This document shows positions 43,671 through 53,785 of a DNA stretch of 64,000 nucleotides, piece by piece (within the stretch, counting starts at the first letter, position 1; the number at the start of each line of letters is the position of its first letter). The notes under the pieces are model-generated. The model was not told the origin of the DNA. It saw only the letters and a list, made by a program, of their open reading frames with translations, and searched no databases. The position numbers and the translations under genes are program-made. The DNA lies in assembly GCA_963849305.1 (NCBI GenBank), contig CAWKGV010000019.1, positions 58,961 through 122,960 on the forward strand, written 5' to 3'. Source of the DNA: CAWKGV01 sp963849305 (GTDB lineage: Bacteria; Pseudomonadota; Alphaproteobacteria; Acetobacterales; Acetobacteraceae).

Positions 43671-44741
43671 ATGGTCGCCATGATCGAGGGCAAGGCCTTG
43701 ACCGGGATCGACCCTGCGCCGCCACGGCGGCGCGTGGTCGCCGACGCCTTCGCCGCCCTCGACCTCGGCACCAATAACTGCCGAATGTTGGTGGGTGCCC
43801 CGGTGGGCGAGGGGTTTCGCGTGCTGGAGAGCTTCAGCCGCATCGTCCGGCTTGGCGAGGGCCTGCACCGAACCGGGCGGCTGAGCCAGGCGGCAATGGA
43901 CCGGGCTCTGGTCGCCCTGCACGCCTGCACCGTCCGGCTTGCGCGGCGCCCGTTGCGCGGCCTCCGCGCCATCGCCACCGAGGCCTGCCGGCGCGCCGAC
44001 AACGGGCCGGACTTCCTGCGGCGCGTCCGTGAGGAGACCGGGCTGCCGATCAACACAATCACCACCCGCGAAGAGGCGGAGCTGGCGTTGGAGGGCTGCG
44101 CGCCGCTGCTGGCCGGCGGCCCGCGCCGGGCGCTGCTGTTTGATATCGGCGGCGGCTCGACCGAGCTTGCCTGGGTCCGGGTCGATCGGGACGGCCGGCC
44201 GGCGGTGATAGGCTACGACTCGCTCCCCGTGGGCGTGGTCAGCCTGGCCGAGCGGTTCGGCGAGGCCGGGTTCTCCACGGACGGCTTCCAGGCGATGGTC
44301 GATGAGATCGCGGCCAGACTCGCGCCCTTCGAATCCGTTCACTGCATCGCCCACGAGATCAGGCAAGGCGGCGTGCAGTTGCTCGGCACCAGCGGCACCG
44401 TCACCACGCTCGCCGGCGTGGCGCTCGGCCTGCCGCGCTACAGTCGCCCGCTGGTCGATGGCAAGGTGCTGAGCCGCGAAGCCGCCACGGCGGCGCTGGC
44501 CGGGCTGTGCGCGCTCGGCCGGGCGGGGCTCGAGCAGCATCCTTGCGTCGGGCCGGAACGGGTGGAATTCGTGCTGCCCGGCTGTGCCGTGTTCGCCGCC
44601 ATCGCCAGCCTGTGGCCGGCGCCGCAGGTTGTGGTGGCCGATCGCGGGCTGCGCGAGGGGATGTTGCTGCGTATGATGCGCGTCCCTCGGGGGAGCTTCG
44701 CGGGGCGCTGGCCGAGGGTTCGCCATGCCGACATACGTTGA
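43671..44741 (+). CDS. Ppx/GppA-family phosphatase
   Basis: A 356-residue ASKHA-fold exopolyphosphatase/guanosine pentaphosphate phosphatase: ALDLGTNNCRMLVG (phosphate 1), EACRRADNGPDFLRRVREET, and LLFDIGGGSTELAW (phosphate 2). A likely role in polyphosphate or (p)ppGpp turnover. It precedes rlmE as in many alphaproteobacteria, but here with an NTF2-like gene between. ATGs at 43671 and 43680 are both possible. Confidence 0.9.
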   Translation: MVAMIEGKALTGIDPAPPRRRVVADAFAALDLGTNNCRMLVGAPVGEGFRVLESFSRIVRLGEGLHRTGRLSQAAMDRALVALHACTVRLARRPLRGLRAIATEACRRADNGPDFLRRVREETGLPINTITTREEAELALEGCAPLLAGGPRRALLFDIGGGSTELAWVRVDRDGRPAVIGYDSLPVGVVSLAERFGEAGFSTDGFQAMVDEIAARLAPFESVHCIAHEIRQGGVQLLGTSGTVTTLAGVALGLPRYSRPLVDGKVLSREAATAALAGLCALGRAGLEQHPCVGPERVEFVLPGCAVFAAIASLWPAPQVVVADRGLREGMLLRMMRVPRGSFAGRWPRVRHADIR

Positions 44742-44847
44742 AGGCCGACTCGCTCACTGTGATCGCGAGCGCCCCGGTCTAGCTTCCCCGCTTGCGGTGT
44801 CGGTGAGCGCAGCGAGCCTGGTTGGATGGCCGAGTGCCTAGATCAAC

Positions 44848-45320
44848 CTACCGAGTTGGAGATACCTCTGGTGTGAAGCTGAACGTGAGCACACGCATTT
44901 TCCAGTCCTGACCTTGGTGCTCGTAAATAGACGCCCAATACCCTTTCAGCTTCATGGATTGGAGGGTCCAGTTCCCGACAGCCACGGCGGTATCGCTGGA
45001 CAGCGGCTGAACCTGATCAACTGACTCGGTAAAATCTTTTGCGGACGCAAGGCGGCCGAAGCGCTTTTATAGCTGCTCTCGATGTTCTGCTGTCCTGCAG
45101 TAATCCCGTTTGGGGTCACAAGCAGGCTATCGGTGGTGAACAAGGCCGCGACCGCAGCGGCATCATGCTTGTTCCAGTCCTTGGCGAACTCTTCATGTGC
45201 GGCTTCGATCGCCTTTGTATCCGCCTGGGAGAGTGCCCTGCCTTGGGCCAGAGCGCCAGTCGCGCCACCCACGACCAAGGCTGATGACAGGACAAGCGAA
45301 CGCCATATGGATAAGGACAC
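44848..45320 (-). pseudogene. secreted SnoaL/NTF2-like protein, frameshifted
   Basis: Frame 1 from GTG 45320 (GGGGAGAA in front) has a signal peptide (LSIWRSLVLSSALVVGGATG ... ALAQG) and the DUF4440-type start FAKDWNKHDAAAVAALFTTD. It breaks near 45065-45068, where a T run (A run on the coding strand) seems to lack one base. The next frame continues RLASAKDFTESVDQVQPLS, VAVGNWTLQSMKLKGYW and RVLTFSF, ending at 44848. Corrected, it is about 157 residues, normal for the family. It is inserted between two genes of a conserved block and is on the opposite strand. Confidence 0.75.
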
Positions 45321-45494
45321 TGTATTCTCCCCAACGTGACCGAGCGTTCGGGCCAGTATATCCGACCTTCGCGCATTGTTCTTTCGGTTTTCTCGCGTCT
45401 TCCGATAGGCTTTGGACGGATCAGACGCCTCATTGCCATCATGAAGTTGCAGTAGGGATATAGCTTTGCAAGGCCCGACTCCTCGGCACCGTTC

Positions 45495-46172
45495 ATGAGC
45501 CGGCCGGCCGACAAGGTGTCGGGCAGGCTGCTAACCGAGAAGCTGCGCACCGCGCGGGGTCGTAGCACCGCCTCCCAACGGTGGCTCTCGCGCCAGCTCA
45601 ACGATCCTTACGTTCGCGCCGCCCGCGCCCAGGGCTGGCGATCGCGCGCGGCATTCAAGCTGATCGAGCTGGATGACCGGTTCCGGCTGATCCGCCATGG
45701 CGCGCGGGTGCTCGACCTCGGTGCCGCCCCCGGCGGCTGGACCCAGGTGGCGATCCGGCGCGGCGCCGGGGCCGTGGTGGGTGTGGACCTGCTGGCGATG
45801 GATGCGCTGCCGGGCGCGACCTTGATCCAGGCCGACGCCACCGATGTGGGAATAGCCGAGCGGCTGTGTGCGCTCCTCGGCGGCCGAGCGGATCTGGTTC
45901 TGTCCGACATGGCGCCGAACACCACCGGGCATGCGGCCACCGACCACCTGCGCATCGTGGCACTGGCCGAGCAGGCGCTCGACGTGGCCGAGGGCGTGCT
46001 GGCCGAGGGCGGAGGGTTTGCCGCCAAGGTGTTCCAGGGTGGCGCCGAGCGGCCTCTGCTGGATCGGCTGAAGCGACGCTTCGCCCAGGTCCGTCACGCC
46101 AAGCCGCCGGCCAGCCGCAAGCAATCGAGCGAACTCTATGTGATCGCCACCGGGTTCCGGCCCGCCGGCTGA
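45495..46172 (+). CDS. rlmE: 23S rRNA 2'-O-methyltransferase RlmE (FtsJ)
   Basis: A 225-residue SAM-dependent enzyme that methylates U2552 of 23S rRNA. Motifs: RSRAAFKLIELDDRF (K), RVLDLGAAPGGWTQVA (SAM site), LSDMAPNTTGH (D), and KVFQGG (K) with SSELYVIATGF (E). Upstream of guaB; the first ~40 residues are basic. Confidence 0.95.
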   Translation: MSRPADKVSGRLLTEKLRTARGRSTASQRWLSRQLNDPYVRAARAQGWRSRAAFKLIELDDRFRLIRHGARVLDLGAAPGGWTQVAIRRGAGAVVGVDLLAMDALPGATLIQADATDVGIAERLCALLGGRADLVLSDMAPNTTGHAATDHLRIVALAEQALDVAEGVLAEGGGFAAKVFQGGAERPLLDRLKRRFAQVRHAKPPASRKQSSELYVIATGFRPAG

Positions 46173-46294
46173 CCCCGTGATCCGTCACGCGCGCGTGCTT
46201 GCGCGGCTCGGGCGGGGCGCCTATGTCGGGCCGCCAAGGTTGGGCACCGTCGCGCCTCCGCGCCCGGCACCCGTTGCGGAAAGGCTCGCCGCCC

Positions 46295-47785
<1,491 letters not shown>

Positions 47786-47833
47786 CCTGCTTGCGCCCTG
47801 GTCTGGGCGGATGGGCCGGCCCACATTCATGGC

Positions 47834-48103
47834 ATGAGCGCGACAGCAACGACCGTCGATGCCGAGGCGGATGCCCGGCTATCCGATCTTCTCGATCGTG
47901 TGGAGAAGGGAGAGGAGCTTACCATATCGCGGCACGGCCGCCCCGTGGCGCTCCTGGTACCCGCCAAACCGGCGTACGATGTAGAGGCTGCCGAGAAGGC
48001 AGCAGAGGCGATTTGGCAATTGCGATCGGAAATATTGCGGGAGTGCGGCCCAACCACCATGCCGGATATCGTTTCTGCGATTGCAGAAGGTCGGAAGTAC
48101 TGA
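47834..48103 (+). CDS. type II antitoxin, Phd/YefM family
   Basis: An 89-residue protein with the Phd/YefM N-terminal DNA-binding fold: LSDLLDRVEKGEELTISRHG followed by RPVALLVPA. The C-terminal helix (YDVEAAEKAAEAIWQLRSEI) would wrap the toxin. The next gene starts two bases after its stop. No promoter was identified. Such pairs repress their own transcription. Confidence 0.85.
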   Translation: MSATATTVDAEADARLSDLLDRVEKGEELTISRHGRPVALLVPAKPAYDVEAAEKAAEAIWQLRSEILRECGPTTMPDIVSAIAEGRKY

Positions 48104-48104
48104 A

Positions 48105-48413
48105 TTGCCGGCATTCGTCTTGGATGCCTCGGCGACGCTCGCATTCATAATGCCGGATGAGGCATCGACGCCGGTAGCGCGGAATATACTCGCGCAAGTC
48201 GCGGTTGAGGGCGCAGTAGTTCCGTCGCTGTGGCGGTTGGAAGTTGGAAATGCCCTCATTATCCAAAGCCGTCGCGGCCGGATCACGACCGACCGCATCG
48301 CCTCCTACCTTGAGCTAGCCCTACGCCGACGACTGCCACTTGCAACTCTCGATGCCGCGCTCCGCCGTGCTGCACCCGCCGAGCATATCGTGTTCGCCAA
48401 CCCGCCCTCGTGA
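48105..48413 (+). pseudogene. PIN-domain toxin (VapC) with internal deletion
   Basis: A 102-residue reading from TTG 48105 (GGAAG in front), a frame found as LPAFVLDASATLAFIMPDEA. Metal-ligand Asp (LDAS) and Glu (LEVGNAL) are present. After RRGRITTDRIA the protein jumps to SYLELALRRRLPLATLDAAL. In VapC proteins about 35-40 residues lie in between, including the YDAxYLELA Asp that completes the acidic triad. Family length is ~130, so the toxin is probably inactive. The gene overlaps rsmB by 4 bp. The missing segment may have been lost at a chance junction. Confidence 0.72.
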
Positions 48414-49753
48414 CGCCGGGCGCCCGCATCGCCGCCGCGATCGAGTTGCTAACCGCCATTGAGGCCGGCCCCGAGCGACCCGCCGACGCTCTCGCTAACG
48501 ATTTCTTCCGCGCTCGCCGCTTCATCGGCTCGGGCGACCGCCGGGCGGTATCGGAGTGCGCGTGGCGGGTGCTGCGCGCCCATCGCCGCCTCTGCTGGTG
48601 GCTCGCTCGCGCCGGCGCGGCGTCCACGCCTCGGCTGCTCCTGGCGGCATCGCTGCTGCTCGAGGGCTGGAGCCTGGAGCGTCTGGCCGGAGCGTTCTCG
48701 GGCGCGCGCTTCTGCCCCGAGGCACTGCGCCGGGATGAGCGCGCCGGACTGGCCCCCCTGGCCGGCCGCACGCTCGATCACCCCGAGATGCCCGACGCCG
48801 TGCGGCTCGAACTGCCCGACTGGATTTTCCCCCGCCTCGTCGCCCGCTTCGGCCCCCGGCTAGCGGCCGAAGCGGCGGCCCTGATCGCGCCCGCCCCGCT
48901 GGATTTGCGCGTGAACCTGCTCAGGACCACGCACGAACAAGCGCAAGCGGCACTTGCCGCCGAGGGCATCGAGGCCGAGCCGACCCAGCTCTCGCCGTGG
49001 GGCCTGCGGGTGGCGGGGCGCCGCTCTGTCGTCACCGGGGCGGCGTTCCGGGCCGGGCTGGTCGAGATCCAGGACGAGGGCAGCCAGCTCATCGCCCTGA
49101 TCGCCGATGCCCGGCCGGGCGCGCGGGTCGCCGATCTCTGCGCGGGCGCGGGCGGCAAGACGCTGGCAATGGCGATGGCGATGGCGAACCGCGGCCATTT
49201 GCTCGCCTGCGACACCTCCGCCGGCAGACTTGACGCGGCGCTCCGGCGCCTGCGCCGGGCCGGCGTCCACAACGTGGAGCGGCATCTGCTGACCCCCGGC
49301 GATAAGCTGGCCAAGCGCCGCGAGGCGAGCTTCGAGCGGGTGCTGGTCGATGCCCCCTGCACCGGAACCGGCACCTGGCGGCGCAATCCCGTCGCGCGGC
49401 AACGCCTGGCCGAGCCGGAGCTGGGCCGGCTGGTTGGCCTGCAAGCCGGCATCCTCGATACGGCCGCCAGGCTGGTTCGCAAGGGCGGCCGACTGATCTA
49501 CGCTACCTGCTCGCTTCTGGCTGAGGAGAACGAAGCGCAGGTGTCCGCCTTCCTCGCCCGCCATCCGGACTTCGCCCTGGTCCCGCTCGCGCGCGCTTGG
49601 CCGCTCGCGAGTCGCGCGCCGTGCGACGGCCCGTTCCTCCTCCTCACCCCCGCCCGGCACGGCACCGACGGCTTCTTCGCCGCTGTGCTGGAGCGAGCCG
49701 CTTCTCCCTCTCCGCTCGCGGGAGAGGGCCGGGGTGAGGGGGCCATGCCATGA
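48410..49753 (+). CDS. rsmB: 16S rRNA (cytosine-C5) methyltransferase RsmB
   Basis: A 447-residue methyltransferase acting on C967. An N-terminal NusB-like helical part (about 1-140) is followed by the SAM domain with VADLCAGAGGKTLAMA, LLACDTSAGRLDA, the catalytic Cys in DAPCTGTGTWRRNP and the second Cys in IYATCSLLAEEN. Starts at GTG 48410. Its last residues (SPSPLAGEGRGEG) are translated from a dispersed palindromic repeat; the true family end is before it. The next gene overlaps by 4 bp. Confidence 0.94.
   Translation: MTPGARIAAAIELLTAIEAGPERPADALANDFFRARRFIGSGDRRAVSECAWRVLRAHRRLCWWLARAGAASTPRLLLAASLLLEGWSLERLAGAFSGARFCPEALRRDERAGLAPLAGRTLDHPEMPDAVRLELPDWIFPRLVARFGPRLAAEAAALIAPAPLDLRVNLLRTTHEQAQAALAAEGIEAEPTQLSPWGLRVAGRRSVVTGAAFRAGLVEIQDEGSQLIALIADARPGARVADLCAGAGGKTLAMAMAMANRGHLLACDTSAGRLDAALRRLRRAGVHNVERHLLTPGDKLAKRREASFERVLVDAPCTGTGTWRRNPVARQRLAEPELGRLVGLQAGILDTAARLVRKGGRLIYATCSLLAEENEAQVSAFLARHPDFALVPLARAWPLASRAPCDGPFLLLTPARHGTDGFFAAVLERAASPSPLAGEGRGEGAMP
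49703..49740 (+). repeat. dispersed palindromic repeat, copy 3
   Basis: CTCCCTCTCCGCTCGCGGGA followed by GAGGGCCGGGGTGAGGG. It is read in frame as SPSPLAGEGRGEG, a tail often seen when this repeat class runs into proteobacterial genes. It lies inside the 3' end of rsmB, just before the GNAT gene start. Confidence 0.75.
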
Positions 49754-50322
49754 TCACCGTCCGCCGCGCCCGCCAGGCCGATGCGGTCGCGATCGGCGCC
49801 GTGCACGTCGCCGCCTGGCGCAGCGCCTATCCGGGGATCCTGCCCGATGCCTACCTCGCCCGCCTCTCGGTGCCGCGCCAGGCGGCGCATTACGACGCGG
49901 CGATCCGCTCGGCCGCCACCTGGGTCCATGTCGCGACGGCCTCGGGCACCGATGTGCCCGCCGGCTCCGGCCCGCGGATCATCGGCTTCGCCACGGCCGG
50001 GCGCAGTCACTGGGCCGAAATTGCCGGCCACCGGCTGGGCGAGGGCGAGATCGAGACGCTCTACGTGCTGGACGACTGGCGTGAACGCGGCCTGGGCCGG
50101 CGGCTGATGCGCGCCGCCGGCGCCTGCCTCGCCGAGACCGGCTGCCGCAGCGCCTTCCTCTGGGTGCTGCGCGATAACCCAAGCCGCTGGTTCTATGCCC
50201 GGCTGGGCGGCCGGCCGGTCGCGGAGGCGACCATTACTGTCGGCGGCGTGCCGCTGATCCAGACCGCCTTCGTCTGGGATCCGATCGAGCGGCTGCTGGA
50301 GACCAGCGCCCGCGCCTCATAG
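49750..50322 (+). CDS. GNAT-family N-acetyltransferase
   Basis: A 190-residue protein: VRRARQADAVAIGAVHVAAW at the start, YVLDDWRERGLGRRLMRAAG (acetyl-CoA P-loop), and a C-terminal strand FLWVLRDNPSRWFYARLGG. This resembles single-domain acetyltransferases acting on small amines. Overlaps rsmB by ATGA, so it is cotranscribed. Substrate unknown. Confidence 0.88.
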   Translation: MITVRRARQADAVAIGAVHVAAWRSAYPGILPDAYLARLSVPRQAAHYDAAIRSAATWVHVATASGTDVPAGSGPRIIGFATAGRSHWAEIAGHRLGEGEIETLYVLDDWRERGLGRRLMRAAGACLAETGCRSAFLWVLRDNPSRWFYARLGGRPVAEATITVGGVPLIQTAFVWDPIERLLETSARAS

Positions 50323-50326
50323 GCCG

Positions 50327-50408
50327 GTGTACATCGGCTTCATCCGGGCCGGTTTTTGGGTCGGGCCGCGTGTACACCGACGCACCCGCGCGGGGCGGAT
50401 GTGTACAC
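50327..50408. promoter_or_regulatory. three phased GTGTACAC-type sites
   Basis: The palindrome GTGTACAC occurs at 50370-50377 and 50401-50408, and GTGTACAT at 50327-50334. The distances (43 and 31 bp) are close to whole numbers of helical turns, so all three sites face the same side. They lie between the GNAT gene and the 50598 membrane protein gene. A cooperative repressor or activator is a natural reading; the protein is unknown. Confidence 0.5.
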
Positions 50409-50420
50409 GCCCTGTTAACC

Positions 50421-50439
50421 CGTCGTTTACCAAACGACG
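50421..50439 (+). terminator. 8-bp perfect hairpin in the leader of the 50598 gene
   Basis: CGTCGTTT / AAACGACG closes a 3-base ACC loop and is followed by no long T tract. It may be a terminator after the GNAT gene or a leader structure of the next gene. Confidence 0.4.
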
Positions 50440-50597
50440 TTGCCCCGACATCGGACTTAAATCGCCGGTGCCGGTTGTGGCTCACTGTCCGCATATGGCG
50501 GGACAGCTTTTTCTTCGTCACCGCTAAAACCGGGCTGACCGCGATCCTCGACAAGCCTGCCCCAGCCGCTCGCAAGGGCGGGGCAGCACAGGAGGCG

Positions 50598-51509
50598 ATG
50601 GTGTTCAACAGCGCGGTTCTCGATGTAGCAGTCGGCCTGATCCTCACCTTCCTCGCGGTGAGCCTGCTCACCAGCGCGGTCACCGAGGCGATCGCCTCCG
50701 GGCTCAAGTTGCGGTCGAAAACACTTCTGACCGAGACGCAGAAGATCCTGAACGACCAGGAGTTCCGCAATCTCGCCCGAAGCCTCTACAACCACGCCCT
50801 GATTAGCCCGCGCGATACCGGCACCGCGAGCACGACCAAAGACCTCAAGGATAAGCCCTCCTACATCCACCCGGACGAATTCGCCACGGCGCTGATGGAT
50901 GTGGTGAAGCTGACCGGTACGGCAGCCCCTTCCGTCGCGGCCATGAAGCAGGCGATCCAGGCGAACGTGCCGGAAGGGCAGATCAGGGAGTTCCTGCTGG
51001 GCGCCATCGATCGCGCGGGCGGCGACCTCGACAAGCTGCACCAGCAGATCGCGTCCTGGTTCGACAACGCGATGGACCGGGTGAGTGGCGCCTATAAGCG
51101 CAAGACCCAGTTGATCTGCTTCATCGTCGCGTTGCTCGCGGCGGGCTTGTCCAATCTCGACGCGGTCCAGATCGGCAAGGCGCTCTGGCTGCAGCCGATG
51201 ATCACGAAGTCGATCACGCTGCCGAACGGCCAGATCAGCTGGAAGCAGGCGCAGGCCGATGTGGCTCAGTTGGGGGCTCCGGCCGGGTGGACGGCAAGCA
51301 CCGTGCCCGTGCTGTGGGATGGCAAGGCGGTCAAGTTCCAATGGGGGGCGCTCGACTGGGCCTTGGCGCTGTGCGGCTGGCTCATCACCGCGTTTGCCGC
51401 GCTGTTCGGCGCGCCGTTCTGGTTCGATGCGTTGCAGGGCCTGGTTCGCCTCAAGGGCACCGGCCCGAGCCCGGCGGAGAAGAAGACGGGCGCCAGTGCG
51501 GCGGCGTGA
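50598..51509 (+). CDS. conserved-looking hypothetical membrane protein
   Basis: A 303-residue protein with GGAGGC 6 nt before the ATG. A membrane helix at about 8-30 (AVGLILTFLAVSLLTSAVTE) is followed by a ~170-residue charged helical domain with HPDEFATALMDVV and DNAMDRVSGAYKRKTQ, then helices (LICFIVALLAAGLSNLDAVQ) and a C-terminal hairpin of two (ALCGWLITAFAALFGAPFWF). The C-terminal GAPFWFDALQGLV segment is typical of such proteins of unknown function in alphaproteobacteria. It is not recognised further. The 275-bp leader holds repeated sites and hairpins. Confidence 0.65.
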   Translation: MVFNSAVLDVAVGLILTFLAVSLLTSAVTEAIASGLKLRSKTLLTETQKILNDQEFRNLARSLYNHALISPRDTGTASTTKDLKDKPSYIHPDEFATALMDVVKLTGTAAPSVAAMKQAIQANVPEGQIREFLLGAIDRAGGDLDKLHQQIASWFDNAMDRVSGAYKRKTQLICFIVALLAAGLSNLDAVQIGKALWLQPMITKSITLPNGQISWKQAQADVAQLGAPAGWTASTVPVLWDGKAVKFQWGALDWALALCGWLITAFAALFGAPFWFDALQGLVRLKGTGPSPAEKKTGASAAA

Positions 51510-51568
51510 TGAAACGACCGATGATTGGAGCGAGCCGGGCTGCGGCGGTTGCCTCCTGTGCCTGTCGC

Positions 51569-52449
51569 TTATCGGTCCGGTTTGGGCGGCACCGCCGTCT
51601 TATCGCGCGGCGCGGGATAGGCGGCGTCGAGCTGCTCGAGGAAGCCGATGAACTCGCGCGAGCGGTGGCGGTCCTGCACGCGGGCGTGAACCCGGCCGGT
51701 GAGCAGGTCGATCCCGGCCAGCAGGCTGAGCGTGCCGTGGCGCTTGTATTCGTGGGTCGCGCGCGAAGGCCTCATGCAGGTCAGGCCGTGGCGGCAGGTC
51801 GGGTGCGGTGTTGCCGATCGCCTGGATGCCGGGCTTCTCGTCATAGGAGATGATGGCGACGTCCGGTACCTGCGCCGTCGCTCTCCTTCAGGAGGCGACT
51901 TCGCGATAGACGCAGAGCACCTCAGCCATCTTCGTCTCGAACGCGTCATCGCGCCGTTCAAGATAGTAGCGGACCTTGTGCGGCTTGGCATCGTGGGCGG
52001 CGAGGAGCTTGCAGACCGTGCCCTGGACGACACCGGCCAGGGACGGATGCCCGGCCGACGCGGCATGCTCGCGGACATGGCGGGCCAGCAGCCGCGTGGC
52101 CCACGGCTCGTGCGGATCGCCCAGGTCGCGGGCGTTCCGCCAGGCCAGCGAGACCAGCCACGCCTTGCCTCCAACGTGATGTCTGGTCTTTGCCGGGACG
52201 CGGACTGTCGTCGAGGGCCGCCATCACCCCAAGCCGCACCGCACGTCGCAGGCAGCGCTGCACGGTGTGATGGGTCACCCCGATCCTCGCGCCCACCGCC
52301 GTCGTCGCGGGGTCGGCGCGGTAGGCCAGCAGGATGCGCGCACGCTCGACCCGGCTTGCCGGTTCGGTCCGCGACCGCGACAGCGCCTCCCAACGCGCCA
52401 GATCGTCAGGGGTGACCGCCAACTCAATCACGCGTCGAGGTGCTGACAT
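51569..52449 (-). pseudogene. IS630-family transposase remnant
   Basis: From ATG 52449 the N-terminal helix-turn-helix is intact (MSAPRRVIELAVTPDDLARW, IGVTHHTVQRCLRRAVRLGV, AALDDSPRPGK). The frame then breaks near 52180 and at least twice more. In other frames family parts appear (ARHVREHAASAGHPSLAG, VAIISYDEKPGIQAIGNTAP, HEYKRHGTLSLLAGIDLLTG, and REFIGFLEQLDAAYPAP). The C-terminal third with the last catalytic Glu is missing. A decayed, non-mobile element. Confidence 0.8.
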
Positions 52450-52552
52450 GGAATCCGACCGTCACAGTGACCAACAGACCCCCTACAATCCCATCCGCGA
52501 CCATGGGAATCCGTCACATTCGGCCGGTTGTATGGAATCGCTCTACTAGACC

Positions 52553-52654
52553 GTGCTGGCCGGTGCGGCTGGCGCTATGCTCACCCTGGGGCTCATGATT
52601 CTCGCCGCGCATCCGATTGCCTCCGCGGCCCTGATCGCGGCCCAGGTCACCTGA
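52553..52654 (+). CDS. small hydrophobic ORF, possibly a relic
   Basis: From GTG 52553 it reads a 33-residue peptide (MLAGAAGAMLTLGLMILAAH then PIASAALIAAQVT), almost wholly a membrane helix. No Shine-Dalgarno. It lies next to the IS630 remnant, so it may be the tail of a gene cut by the insertion. Confidence 0.25.
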   Translation: MLAGAAGAMLTLGLMILAAHPIASAALIAAQVT

Positions 52655-52749
52655 CCAGCAGCGGCCCATGCGGATGACCCGCTGAGCGCGATCGGGTAAT
52701 TGGTGGGCGGGCGCGATCGGTCGCCTGCAGTTGAGCCCAAGGCCTCCGC

Positions 52750-53619
52750 ATGAGCCGCATCGCATATGTGAACGGTCGCTATTTGCCGCAGAGCGCGGCC
52801 TCGGTGAATATCGAGGATCGGGGCTTTCAGTTCGCCGACGGCGTTTATGAGGTAGTGCTTCTATTTCGCGGACGGCTGATCGACGAGGATTTACATCTCG
52901 ACCGGCTCGACCGCTCGCTCGGCGAGCTACGGCTGCGTCCGCCACTGAGCCGTGCGGCGCTACGCCATGTCCTGCGTGAGATTGCTCACCGCAACCGGGT
53001 GCGCGAGGGGCTGCTCTACATCCAGGTCACGCGCGGCGTAGCGCGCCGGGACCACGCGTTCCCGGCTCGGCCGGTGCCGCCGTCGGTGGTCGTGACCGTG
53101 CGCCGGGCGGCGCCCTTCCCGAGCGACATCGAGGCGTGGACAGCAACCGCGATCACCTATCCCGACCAACGCTGGGCGCGCTGCGACATCAAGAGCACGG
53201 CACTGCTGCCGAACGTGCTCGCCCGCCAGGCAGCGCGCGAGCAGGGGGCGTTGGAGGCGATCCTGGTCGATGCGCGGGGGATGATCACGGAGGGCGCGGC
53301 GACCAGTTTCTGGATCGTCGATGCGGCAGGCGTGCTGCGCACGCGCCCGCTGAGCCACGCCATCCTGCCCGGCTGCACGCGCGCGGCACTGATGACCTTG
53401 TTGGGTGACGAGGGCATCGCGTTCGAGGAACGGCCGTTCAGCGAGCAGGAGATGCGCGAGAGCCACGAGGCGTTCGTCACCAGCGCGTCCAGCTTCGTCA
53501 AGCCGATCCTTCGCATCGACGGCCGCCCGGTTGGCGACGGCGCGGTTGGCCCGGTTACGCGCCGGCTATTCGCGCTGTTCGTACGCCACGTGACAGACGC
53601 GCGCGGCAATATTGCCTGA
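52750..53619 (+). CDS. D-amino-acid aminotransferase (class IV PLP enzyme)
   Basis: A 289-residue fold-type IV transaminase: VNIEDRGFQFADGVYEVVLL, FRGRLIDEDLHLDRLDRSL, the Schiff-base Lys148 in CDIKSTALLPNVLARQAARE, and MITEGAATSFWIVD. The pattern RGVARRDHAFP favours D-amino-acid aminotransferase over branched-chain aminotransferase or aminodeoxychorismate lyase. It would supply D-Glu or D-Ala for peptidoglycan or catabolism. Confidence 0.88.
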   Translation: MSRIAYVNGRYLPQSAASVNIEDRGFQFADGVYEVVLLFRGRLIDEDLHLDRLDRSLGELRLRPPLSRAALRHVLREIAHRNRVREGLLYIQVTRGVARRDHAFPARPVPPSVVVTVRRAAPFPSDIEAWTATAITYPDQRWARCDIKSTALLPNVLARQAAREQGALEAILVDARGMITEGAATSFWIVDAAGVLRTRPLSHAILPGCTRAALMTLLGDEGIAFEERPFSEQEMRESHEAFVTSASSFVKPILRIDGRPVGDGAVGPVTRRLFALFVRHVTDARGNIA

Positions 53620-53785
53620 ATAAGTCCCCTAACATTGTCTCGAATAAACTTTGCGAGAGACAAAATTAATCCACTAGCAACCCAGCGACCCCGGCTGTCC
53701 TAATCTCCCCGCCCGCTTGCTCGATCCGCCTACGTGCTTCCTTCGGCTCAGCGGCTCGGAGCAGCGGTGTACGGGAGGAAAACTC

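Noticed and set aside
44742..44847. RNA gene or promoter between Ppx/GppA and the NTF2-like gene
   Set aside because: Only about 100 bp between convergent genes and no tRNA- or promoter-like structure seen.
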